Source of the DNA: Myxocyprinus asiaticus | Taxonomy: Eukaryota; Chordata; Actinopteri; Cypriniformes; Catostomidae | Length of the DNA: 64,000 nucleotides | NCBI RefSeq assembly: GCF_019703515.2 | Contig: NC_059346.1 | Coordinates: forward strand, 49,831,501-49,895,500 | Reading direction: 5' to 3' | Shown: one piece after another, positions 1 through 9,651 of the stretch | Position numbering within the stretch: position 1 is the first letter of the stretch | How the letters are laid out: the number at the start of each line of letters is the position of its first letter | Notes under the pieces: model-generated | What the model saw: the letters and a program-made list of their open reading frames with translations, nothing else | What the model was told of the DNA's origin: nothing | Database searches by the model: none | Position numbers and translations under genes: made by a program

Positions 1-350
1 ACAAATACTAACATTGCTAACATTCAGATTTTTGACAGATGTTGTCTACAAATGGTTTTCTTTGATCATGTAAAATTTCAGACACAATTTGAGGATTTCT
101 TTCAATAAAAGGGATGTTTTCGGTATCACTTTGTGTTGTGTCTCTTAAAAAAAAAAAGAAAAAAGAAAGAAAAGAAAGAAAGGTATAGTGTCTGTTTTGA
201 GCCTTAGTATTTGTGAGATGCAGTGGTGATGGTTATTTCATGGCCACATTTTCAGAGTAATGGATAATTTATCAGGGCTCAATAGATTTTTTTTCAGATT
301 TTTCTGTGCTCATATTTTTACTTGCCGTGCCATAATTTTCACTGGCCCCA

Positions 351-393
<43 letters not shown>

Positions 394-1012
394 AAAAAAA
401 CTACAAAAATATATATATATATATACAGTATATATATGTGTGTGTGTGTGTGTGTGTGCCAGAAATACTTAAATGTTTTACTGAATGTTACTGATATAAT
501 AATAATAATAATAATAATAATTACATTGAATATTGCATTTTACTATGCAGTAGTAATATATTTCTGTCGAAATGTCTTCAATTTTTTTTTTTACGTCCAT
601 TTAATACCAAGCTGGTTTTAATACTGTTTCAGTTTCTGAGAGCATTTGACATTAGTTTCTCACTTCTGGATAAGCAGTTTGTTACATGGACTTGTGTTTA
701 ATACCGTTAGATGCTGTGATTTAATTAAATAAATGTAATATAGGCTGCATGGGTTGCGCGCTTCACAGTGAATAAGCATTCTGCTCTTTGTCACTACACA
801 CAGTGACCGTAATGCTAAAAATTTTGTTATAGCAGACCAACGGCTTCACACATTAACAACATTAAACACTTATTTTTCGCTTTATTACTCACACACTGCT
901 ATGTTATGATACCGAAACACTTTTGCTCTAATGCATCATTTAACAAACTATGTATTTTATTGCTTGTATTACAGACCCACCTACATTTACACACTTATTC
1001 CAATGTGATTAA
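1..1012. other. Gene-free AT-rich DNA
   Basis: No credible gene is visible. Short open frames here are created by microsatellites at about 148-183 (A/G-rich) and 351-521. The rest is AT-rich single-copy-looking sequence without a recognisable family. Confidence 0.6.
351..521. repeat. Microsatellite cluster (CA)n, (TA)n, (TG)n, (AAT)n
   Basis: Four simple repeats follow closely: (CA)n at about 351-389 followed by a poly-A run, alternating AT near 409-436, (TG)n at about 437-459 and (AAT)n at about 496-521. Dense CA/TG microsatellites are typical of fish intergenic DNA. Translations across this stretch give poly-His/Thr and poly-Ile and should not be read as proteins. Confidence 0.95.
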
Positions 1013-1395
1013 TTTGTGAGGTGGGTCATCTGATAGAGTGTTGGACTTTGGACTCTGAGGTTTGAGCCCAGCCAAGCACGCAATCTAACACGTGAGCCAA
1101 AAGTGTCATAGAAGCAACACAAAATGACGTGGTTGCTTTAGAAAATATGCTTTTCATGCGCATTTGCTTTTAAAACACTATCGGTTAGGCAGATATTGGT
1201 TTAGGGTAAGGAAGTCTGTTTTGTTTACCTCTAATTTGCTGTTAGGACACTACTGGTTAGGTTTAGGTTAAAGTTTTAGGGAGGTATGTTTTACTCATTA
1301 AAACCTCCATCTAACATTAACCTTAAAAACTTCATCTGATTATGACACTATTTCACTCGTTTTTGGCTCTCCTTGATGGACATTTCACTGAGAAA
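1013..1395 (+). repeat. SINE-like repeat with a tRNA-like head
   Basis: The 5' part resembles a tRNA-derived Pol III promoter. GGTTTGAGCCC at 1059-1069 is close to a B box, and a weaker A-box-like stretch lies about 30 bases upstream. The body carries several TTAGG/GGTTTAGG-like short motifs, including a stretch near 1255-1300. It is interpreted as a tRNA-headed SINE or a composite repeat. No clear A-rich tail or flanking duplication was found, so the limits are approximate. Confidence 0.45.
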
Positions 1396-2401
1396 CTGCA
1401 GCAAAATGTGTAATGAAGTACATAATTTCGTTTTGCAAAAATGTTGCCATGTAATGTTCATGAGATCAGGCTGGGATATTTGATTAATCCATCAGGCTGG
1501 ATGGGTCGCTTTAACAGACAAAAATGTTCAGCATTTTGGTCTACGGTGTAGATTTAAAGAGCTTTATAAATGAATAAGACTTGAGTTGAGACTTGAAACC
1601 AAAGAATGTTTTAATAAGCGCCACTGAGCCACAGTGTTGCACACTTAATTGCAGTCAACTAACAAATGGCTGACTTATAGTTATCTCTGCATTAAGATGG
1701 TAAACTCTACATAAAAAGTTTTAAAATAGACAAACAGAGGCAAACCTGCATAAAATCTCAAATGATCAAACTGTCAAGCTCTCAATCTCAAATTCAAACT
1801 GTGTTTTAGATGGAAGAACTGACATTCTTTCAGACCATTTACAATGGCAGTTCAAAAACGGTAAATACATAGCTTTATGTTTTGAGTTACACCTGACAAA
1901 GCATTGCTAGGAAGTACAGCCATTTGCAAGTTGTTATCCTTGAAATTTATTGCCATGATTCCAAAACTACTGCTCTCTGAAACGGCTTTAAGAACTGAGG
2001 ATTGCAACTTTAATGGCTTTGGCTTGTGCACCAGAACAAAAAAGACATCAATCATTTAAAATGTTGCCTATTCATACATTTATAGCACAAAGCAAAAGTT
2101 ACAGGTGCTTTTTACTTGAAGAAACTAGCCACAACCTCACATAACTGCTTTCATATTATTTATCATTTTCATAAAACACCCGATATGAAAACTGAAACTG
2201 TACCTAATGCTTTTATATGGCTTTTACAGTTGTGTTCATATCATGTTGTATGGTGTTCATATCATGGGGGGGGGGTGTTGGTGTAGAAAGACTAACTAAA
2301 TTGTGCCCAAGACAAAAATGACCAAAATGGCAATTGCGAGCGGGGTGGCCAGTGGCTCCGCCCCAATCTGCATGAAATTCTGGAACAAGTAGCACATAAG
2401 G
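1396..2401. other. No recognised feature
   Basis: AT-rich sequence with a short G run near 2265-2275. I see no gene, no terminal repeats and no supported open frame. Confidence 0.5.
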
Positions 2402-3592
2402 CAAGGTCAGAAATTAACTTTTTCATTAGAGGACAATATTTGCCCCATGGAAATGTAAGCACAGCGTAGTTCTAGCGGGAAGACAAGCAGCTGTACATCA
2501 TCGCACCATTAGCTAGGTAACTCCTGGCCAATCACATGTAAGCCATTGCTTTATAAGTCTGTTCACATTATCACATTGCTGTTTCAGTTGTGCTAACACG
2601 GCAACCTCCACCACCCCACCACCACCAGTCAAGTCCCGTCCTGCACGGGTGTAGGCTCCTCGCCCCTGCCTCCTATCTCCGGCAGGATATGACGGTTCCG
2701 AGTACAATTTTTTTGGACCGCCAGACGGGGCTTACGCCAAAGAGAGACATTACATTTTCTGTTTTATATTCATCAAATAAATGTCAGCTTGAATTTCACT
2801 CAAGTCTGCAAGTCTTCCTGATAGAAATCACTTCCAGGGGGGCAAATATTGTCCTCTAATGAATTTTTCCCCCTTTGTAATGGCAATTTTTTGGAACCTT
2901 ATAAAATGATTCTGTATCATCCTTTTATGTCAAATATTTAACTTAATAAATTAATTTAATTTGAATTATGAGATACTGTAAGATGTTACCATTCAAATTA
3001 AATCAACATCATTTATTCGATTCAATATCAATTCATTTGGGAATATTTCAGTGACAATATCAACACTGAAAGCACATTCCGGGATCACTATTTTCTCTCT
3101 CTCATACATGTATTTACAAATATTTTGGTTATTAAATTAACATAGCCTATGAAACCTATATAATGCAACAACACAGAGGAAGAGATGATGGAATTTTTCC
3201 AGATTTGGCTTGCCAAATTATAACTTGTGATATACCTGACTAAATATGTAACATCCCTCCCTCCTGCACAGGGGTGTAGATACTGGGGGTGAGGTTGGGG
3301 GTGGGCGTTACTCACTAGAACAGTTTATTTTCAATCAGAGGAGCGAATGGTCACCTAATTTAGTGCGGGAGCACGACATCGAACATATGCAGAGCTACAG
3401 AAATGGAGTGCCATTCGATGCGCGACAATGGTGCGAGGATCCGCCACTCATCTGGCAACATCTGCACAACGGACGGCACACTACAAATAAGGTTAAGCAA
3501 AAATGTTTTGTCCCCATATTTTGAATTTCGTGGGCATTTGTATCAATTTTGGTTGCATTTTTGCCACGAGCCCCCGTTAATTTCCGACCCTG
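2402..3592. mobile_element. hAT-like DNA transposon remnant, non-autonomous
   Basis: The ends form a 17-bp inverted repeat with two mismatches: CAAGGTCAGAAATTAAC at the left and the complement of CAGGGTCGGAAATTAAC at the right (3576-3592). Ends beginning CAGGG and 8-bp target duplications are typical of the hAT superfamily. The flanks are ACATAAGG (2394-2401) and ATACAAGG (3593-3600), which agree at 6 of 8 bases. The 1.19-kb interior has no transposase frame. It is either a deletion derivative or two nested elements, because a second inverted pair lies inside it. Confidence 0.55.
2422..2863. repeat. Internal 25-bp perfect inverted repeat pair
   Basis: Positions 2422-2446 (starting TTCATTAGAGGAC) recur perfectly inverted at 2839-2863. 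The pair starts only 20 bp inside the hAT-like left end and encloses about 390 bp. It could be the sub-terminal repeat of the larger element or the ends of a separate smaller element inserted near its left end. Confidence 0.7.
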
Positions 3593-4082
3593 ATACAAGG
3601 TTCTAAACAGCTAGCTCTTTTTTTCCTTTTACAGAGTACACAGAAGCATTGAACAAAGAGTTTATGTCCTATCAATGCACATTGGTGCTTAATGAGTTGA
3701 AGCCGTTTGCTTGAGGATTAATTTCATTATTTCCCTCTAAGGAGGTAATCTGTGTTGGTCAATCTCTTTGCACCCTTCAGACTGCCCCCAGCCCCCATTG
3801 CAATGTTAGTTTTTGACCAGATATTGCCGAGCTTGTGCTTGGCTGGTTCATGCTTTTCCACTGACTTAAAACCCAAACGGTGATGTAACTGGTTACGTGG
3901 CTACGTGGTAGTTTTATGTGACTCATCTCACCTGCACACAAACAAACATGGCAGTCCACAGTGTTTGTGTACAGCTTTTACTTTTATTACATTGATCAAC
4001 AAGATTGCCAGAGACAACATCAATGCTCAAGACAACAGATGACTAAATTACATTATTTTGTATTAACTTTTTAATGTGGCTT
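3593..4082. other. No recognised feature
   Basis: Spacer between the hAT-like element and DIRS copy 1. No gene or repeat structure was recognised. Confidence 0.5.
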
Positions 4083-4440
4083 AACGTCCTGGTTACTTTC
4101 GTAACCTCCTTTCCCTGATGGAGGGAACGAGACATTGTATCGATGTAGTGACACTAGAGGTCGCCCTTGGGGGCTCCAAACACCTCTGATCTTTGAGAAA
4201 AGGCCAATGGGAATTGGCAAGTGGAATTTGCATGCCACTCCCCTAGACATACGGGTATAAAAGGAGCTGGCTTGCAACCACTCATTCAAGTTTGTCCATT
4301 TCAGCGGGTAGTTCAGTGTTGTGGCAGGAGGGACACAACGTCTCGTTCTCTCCATCATGGAACGGAGGTTACAAAAGTAACCAGGATGTTCCCTATCTGT
4401 CACTCACTCGACATTGTGTTCATGTAGTGACACTAGGGGT
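4083..4440 (-). repeat. DIRS copy 1 terminal repeat and internal complementary region
   Basis: 4083-4290 matches the terminal repeat of the other two DIRS copies, including a GGTATAAAAGGAGC TATA element. 4338-4440 is the internal complementary region. It contains the inverse of the 3' tip followed directly by sequence matching the missing 5' tip (CCCTATCTGTCACTCACTCG), joined at GTT (4388-4390). Such regions are thought to template restoration of the ends during rolling-circle-like DIRS replication. Confidence 0.8.
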
Positions 4441-5206
4441 CCCTATACAAAACGCTACAACTAGCTGAACTGTGTTACGTGAACTAGCGGTGTGAGACGG
4501 ACAGACCATTGTGTGCCTCGTAGCCAATGCACCCGGTTGTCACGTAACCACCCCCAACACTCTTACGAGCGTCGTACAGTCCTCTGCACCTGGGGGACAA
4601 GTTGACTGCCCAAAAAATGGGGAACGGCTGCCCCAGCTGCGGCCTCTTCTCTTTCTTCTCCCCAAAAGGAAAAATCGTTCAGCCGGGGGCCATATAGCGT
4701 CTGCATCGGGGGGGGGGGTGTCACTCCTAAGGGGAAGACACCGCGGAGACCACACCCTGCCCGAGATGGAGGAAATTGTGTGGAAATACATCATATGGTC
4801 TTACCGAGTCTTGTCGGCAGTGTCTCATGTGGATAAGTCCCCATGGTAGGTCCTACCCAGGGGGGAGGGGCTCTACAAACACGTCGACCGGGGCAGAGAG
4901 GCCTCTGCCCAAGGAAGATGTGGGTTCAACAATGGGGGAACCGTCTTGCGGAAGATACATCACACGGGGTTACATATGGGCAACCAGCGCATGTGGAGCA
5001 CCTACCCTAGTACAGGGCCAAGTTAGCACACGTACTGGGATGGCAACGAGTTTCTCGGCAAACTCACCTGCCACAGGGCTCAGGAGGAAGGACATCCAGG
5101 GTCCACGACTTCGTGAATACGACTGTGGTAAAAAGCGCACGTCTTCGCCTCCGGGAGTGGAAAGGTGCTATATGCAAGTGGTACACCCGGCCAGCTGTCC
5201 CGCTAC

Positions 5207-6760
5207 TTACCTGCTCATACCTGACAACACATGGGACGAGACTGGCTCAACCCAGAGATTATTGAACCTCGCGAAGGTATTGGGTGTTGCCCAGCCCGCT
5301 GCTCTGCAGATGTCTGCTAAAGAGGTGCCATTGGTCAGAGCCCAGGAGGCTGCCACACTCCTAGTAGAGTGTGCTCGTAGCCCCAAGGGGGACGGCACAT
5401 CCTGGTCATGATATGCCAAAGCAATGGCATCAATGACCCAGTGGGCGATCCTCTGTTTGGAGACAGCACTCCCTTTCCGCTGTCCTCCAAAGCAGACAAA
5501 GAGCTGCTCAGAGCGTCTAAAGCTCTGCGTGTGATCCAAAAAGATGCGCAAAGCACGCACCGGACAAAGCAATGACAAGGCTGGGTCTGCCTCCTCCTGC
5601 GGCAGTGCTTGCAGGTTCACCACCTGATCCTGAAACGGGGTCGTGGGAACCTTGGGCACATAGCCCGGTCGGGGTCTCAGTACCACATGAGAGTATCCCA
5701 GACCGAATTCCAGACACGTGTCACTGACAGAGAACGCCTGCAGGTCCCCTACCCTCTTGATGGAAGTGAGCGCAGTCAGGAGGACAGTCTTCAAGGAGAG
5801 TGCCTTTAGCTCAGCTGACTCCAGGGGCTCAAATGGAGCTCCCCATTGGCCCCAAAGGACCACAGAGAGGTCCCACGATGGAACGAGATGCGGTCTGGGA
5901 GGATTCAGCCTCCTCACGCCTCTAAGGAACCTGATGTTCAGATCATGCTTACCTAAATACTTACCGTCAACTGCATCGTGGTACGCCACTATATCGGCCA
6001 CGTACACCTTCAAGGTGAAGGGGGACAGCCGCCTCTCCAGCCTCTCCTGCAGAAAGGAAAGCACTGACCCGACTGCGCATCTCTGGGGGTCTTTGCGTCT
6101 GGAAGAACACCACTTAGCGAACAGATGCCACTTCAAGGCATACAGACACCTCGTAGAGGGAGCCCTAGCCTGAGTGATCGTGTCTACCACCGCGGGTGGT
6201 AGGCCACTTAGGTCTTCCGTGTTCCTTCCAAGGGCCAGACGTGGAGATTCCAGAGGTCTGGTCGCGAGTGCCAGATGGTGCCTCGTCCCTGAGAAAGAAG
6301 GTCCTTCCTCAGTGGAATTCGCCGGGGGGGGGCTGTCGCGAGGAGCGCAAGGTCTGAGAGCAAAGTCTGGGTGGGCCAGTAAGGTACTACTAGGATGACC
6401 TGCTCCTCGTCCTCCCTGACCTTGCACAGTGTCTGTGCAAGTAGGCTCACTGGGGGGAACGCATACTTGCGAAGCACCCGGGACCAGCTGTGTGCCAGCG
6501 CATCTGTGCCGAGGGGGGCCTCGGTGAGGGCATACCAGAGCGGGCAGTGGGAGGATTCCTGAGAAGCGAACAGGTCTACTTGCGCTTGACCGAATCAATT
6601 CCAAATCAGCTGGACCACCTGAGGGTGGAAACTTCACTCTCCCCTGAGCGTGATCTGCCGTGACAGCATGTCCGCCTCTGCAGGGCGAGCAATACTGCCA
6701 GCAACTCAAGGCAGTTGATATGCCAACGCAGTCGTGGCCCTGTCCAGGAGCCCCAGCCAC
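5207..6760 (-). pseudogene. DIRS tyrosine recombinase with catalytic Tyr replaced by Asn
   Basis: This is the longest open frame of the window (517 codons). Residues about 190-517 form a DIRS-type tyrosine recombinase: a core-binding domain, then the catalytic box with Arg336 (SIKRVGDL) and His464-x-x-Arg467 (RAHSTRS). The expected nucleophile in the ATPNTFARF(Y)NL motif is Asn500. The other copies in this window (near 9160 and 38290) carry Tyr at that position. The first ~190 residues cover the region between RNase H and YR and are partly out of the ancestral frame. The family enzyme would integrate circular cDNA in the nucleus. This copy should be unable to form the phosphotyrosine intermediate despite its open frame. 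Confidence 0.85.
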
Positions 6761-7700
6761 GCTTGGAGGTGTCTGTTATAACCATGATGCGCCTGGACAC
6801 CTGCACTAAGGGGACCCCTGCCCTCAGAAATGCAAGGTCTGTCCAAGGGCTGAACAGGCAGCGGCAGATCGGCGTGATGGCCACGCGATGTGCCCCACGG
6901 CACCATGCCCATCTCAGGACTCAGGCCAGTGCTGAAGCGGTCTCATATGCATCAACCCGAGCGGCGTGACCACCGCCGAGGACGCCATATGCCCCAGGAG
7001 CCTCTGAAATTGTTTCAGTGGGACCGCTGATCTCCGCCTGAACGCCTTCAGACAGTTCAGCACTGACTGCGTGCGCTAGCTCGTGAGGCGCGCCATCGTA
7101 GAGACTGAGTTTAACTCCATGCCGAGAAAAGAGATGCTCTGTACCAGGGAGAGCTTGCTCTTTTCCCAGTTGACCCAAAGCCTCAGCCGGCTGAGGACCA
7201 AGTCCCTGTGCATACACAACAAATCCCAAGAGTGAGCTAGAATCAGCCAGTTGTCGAGATAGTTGAGAATGTGGACGCCCACTTCCCTTAGCGGGGCAAG
7301 GGCTGCCTCTGCGACTTTCGTGAAGGCGTGAGGTGACAGGGACAGACTGAAGGGGAGGACCTTGTCCTGAAAACCGCAGGAAGGGCCTGTGTCAAGGTAA
7401 AACCGAGACGTGGAAGTACGCATCCTTCAGCTCTACCGCCGCGAACCAATCTTGATGCCGGACGCTCGCTAAAATGCATTTTACGTCAGCATCTTGAATG
7501 GGAGTCTGTGCAAGGCCTCAGTGCTCGCAGGTCCAAGATTGGTCGCAACCCACCGCCTTTCTTTGGTACGATGAAGTAGGGGTTGTAAAACCCCTTCTTC
7601 ATCTCGGCAGAAGGGACAGGCTCTAACGTGTCCTTCCGTAGAAGGGATGAACAAGGATTCTCCTCCCGACCCTCCACCAGGGGATGGAGTGGTCTGTTTA
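6601..7700 (-). pseudogene. DIRS reverse transcriptase-RNase H, degraded
   Basis: Minus-strand segments carry RT motifs: KKGFYNPYFIVPKKGGGLRP near 7580, FSLSLSPHAFTKVAEAAL, and the catalytic box read as NYLDNWLI near 7255. The box should be YLDD, and copy 2 has YLDD, so the second aspartate is Asn here. The RNase H start (VITDTSKRGWGS) lies near 6770. The RNase H interior is deleted relative to copy 3. Several frameshifts separate the pieces. In the family this polyprotein copies element RNA into DNA. Confidence 0.8.
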
Positions 7701-7747
7701 CCAGCTCCAGGTCTGTAGTGGGTCTCTGTCTCCCTGGGTCACCCGTC

Positions 7748-8783
7748 TCAGGGGCGCTTCGAAGCCTTACTCGGGTTCTTAGCAGCGGGCCATGAGACGG
7801 GTGGCTCCATGCTGGGGCCGGCCTCCTGGGGCGGGCTGCGGAGCCGGTGTTGCTGCCGCAGGGGGACGCTCTTGGCAACAAGCAGACGGGAGTATGTGCT
7901 GGATAGCCTCCATCTGCTTCTTAACCGTCGAGAACTGCTGGGCAAAGTCCTTGACTGTGTCGCCGAATAGTCCAACCTGAGAGATGGGGGCATCAAGGAA
8001 TCGTACCTCGTCAGCCTCCTACCCTCATGCAGTTCTCTCAGCGCCTTGGCTTGGTGCACTTGTAGGAGAGCCATGGCATGCAGGACGGAGGCGGCCTGTC
8101 CAGCGGCAGAGTAGGCCTTAGTCACCAGTGACAACGTAAGCCTACAGGCCCTGGACGGGAGCCTCGGATGGTTCCGCCAGGTGGCGGCGTTTTGTGGGCA
8201 CAAGTGCACCGCAACTGCCTTATCCACCTGGGGAATCACTGAGTACCCCCTGGCAGCCCCACTGTCGAGGGTAGTGAGAGCAGAGGAGCCCACAAATCGG
8301 GTCCAGGCAGTGGAAGGTGCCCGCCACGATCTCGTGAGCTCATCATGCACTTCTGGGAAGAAAGGAACCAGGGCAGGGCACGGCCGTGAGTGGCGCTCTG
8401 AGCCCAGGAACCAATCATCGAGGGTTCAGGGGGGAGTGGAGGGTTCCACTCCAGTCTGACGCTCGCAGCAGCCTGGGCATGCATGGCCGCCGGCTCCGCG
8501 TCAGCCTGCGACTGGGCGATCACACCTGAGGGTGGGAGCCCAGTTGAGTCCTCAGCATCAGACTGGACGAGCCCGCTCTCCAATGCTGTGATCGAGAGCT
8601 CATCCACTTTGTGAGTGCCGAATGAGATTGTGAACTCGCCGTGAGACGAGCCGGGGCAAACGAGCATGCTGGGGAATGGGAGGTCCATGGGGAGTTTCCC
8701 AGCGGAGAAGCTCCCATTGAGGTCCCCAAATCGCCACCAGTGCTAACCGACGCGGCCTCAAACCCGTAGGTAGAAGGATCCAT
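7748..8783 (-). pseudogene. DIRS gag-like protein, partial
   Basis: A 200-codon open piece (7748-8350) begins at HDELTRSW and continues through a conserved segment (AVHLCPQNAATWR, AYSAAGQAASVLHAM) that is shared with copy 2. Upstream pieces in shifted frames extend to the truncated 5' end. A segment present in copies 2 and 3 (VVQERHLWLNLVEMGEAD) is absent, replaced by a short out-of-frame joint. The product would be the structural, RNA-binding protein of the element. It has no zinc knuckle that I can see. Confidence 0.7.
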
Positions 8784-8854
8784 TCCAGCAATAGATGACT
8801 AACTTAGATGCACTACGTGTCTTTTACTTGAAGCTTTATTAGGTTCACAATAAT
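8784..8854. other. 71-bp joint between opposed DIRS fragments
   Basis: This sequence matches neither DIRS copy and separates the minus-strand copy 1 from the plus-strand fragment. It may be filler from end joining or leftover host sequence. Confidence 0.5.
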
Positions 8855-9651
8855 TAATGTGTCTGGTGTTCGCTTTACGCATCTATTTGGATCGCACGCA
8901 GAGCTTTAGAATCTCTGAGCAGCTCTTTGTCTGCTTTGGTGCACAGCGGAAAGGAAGCACTGTCTCCAAGCAGAGGATCGCCCACTGGCTCATTGACGCC
9001 ATAACTATGGCATATGTCGCCCAGGACATGCCGCCCCCGGTAGGGCTACGAGCCCATTCTACCAGGGGTGTAGCGGCTTCCTGGGCCCTGGCCAGGGGTG
9101 CCTCTCTAACAGACATTTGCAGAGCAGCAGGCTGGGCAACACCCAACACCTTTGCAAGGTTCTACAACCTCCGGGTGGAACAGGTTTTGTCCCAGGTAGT
9201 GGCACACAATACAAGTGGATAAGCCCGGGATAGCTGGCCGGGTGTATTGCTTGCACATAGCGCCTTCCACCTCCTTTTGAGCTGAAGACGTGCGCCATTA
9301 ATTCCCAGTAGTGTTCACAAGTTTGTTCCCTGGTTGACTTCCTCCGAGCCCTGTGGCAGTCGAGTTTTCAGAGAGATTAGGGGAGGTGCTCCGCATGTGG
9401 TGGTTCTTTGTAAGGCTAACCCCATGCAATATATATCTTCCGCTAATTCATTTCCCTGTTGGCAAACTGCGTCTTCCTTGGGCAGAGCCCCTCTGCCCCA
9501 GTCTCCATGTTTGTAGTAACTCCTCACCCATTGGGCAGGATCTACCTTGAAGACTCTCCACATGGTTGGAAAGACCATGTGACATATCCTTCCATTTAAA
9601 TATCCCCCCCCTCTTTGGGCGAGGTGTGGTCTCCTGAACTACCCGCTGTGT
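8855..9651 (+). mobile_element. DIRS 3' fragment, plus strand
   Basis: The sequence is the reverse complement of the 3' part of the complete DIRS copy: from within the YR gene (matching about 38600) to the 3' non-coding region. Near 9631-9651 it jumps within the element to a short piece of the region before the complementary repeat (GAACTACCCGCTG). It abuts the truncated LTR at 9652. It lies head-to-head with copy 1, so the two form an interrupted inverted repeat. Confidence 0.8.
8857..9222 (+). pseudogene. C-terminal part of DIRS tyrosine recombinase
   Basis: 121 codons cover the catalytic C-terminal half of the recombinase: RAHSTRGVAASWAL with the His and second Arg, and FARFYNL with the catalytic Tyr intact. 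It ends at the family stop after AHNTSG. The N-terminal half and first catalytic Arg are missing, so it cannot be active alone. The first Met is simply the first available one in the fragment. Confidence 0.8.

Larger units (their letters stand above)
4083..8783 (-). mobile_element. DIRS1-type retrotransposon copy 1, 5'-truncated
   Basis: Read on the minus strand the order is gag, reverse transcriptase, RNase H, tyrosine recombinase (YR), then the 3' terminal repeat with an internal complementary region. This is the order of DIRS1-like elements, which integrate with a tyrosine recombinase instead of a DDE integrase. The 3' end starts AACGTCCTGG at 4083. The 5' end is lost: similarity to the complete copy at 37095-43464 stops near 8783, about 0.7 kb short, so one inverted terminal repeat is missing. 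Gag also lacks a segment present in copy 2. The copy is dead, with catalytic residues of both RT and YR substituted. Confidence 0.9.

Noticed and set aside
260..621. Two plus-strand frames rich in His/Thr and Ile
   Set aside because: They read through (CA)n, (TG)n and (AAT)n microsatellites.
1200..1320. Interstitial telomere-like TTAGGG motifs
   Set aside because: Only scattered GGTTTAGG/TTAGGG-like words within a repeat; no tandem array.
4511..6398. Plus-strand frames over DIRS copy 1
   Set aside because: Shadows of the minus-strand recombinase gene; no recognisable domain.
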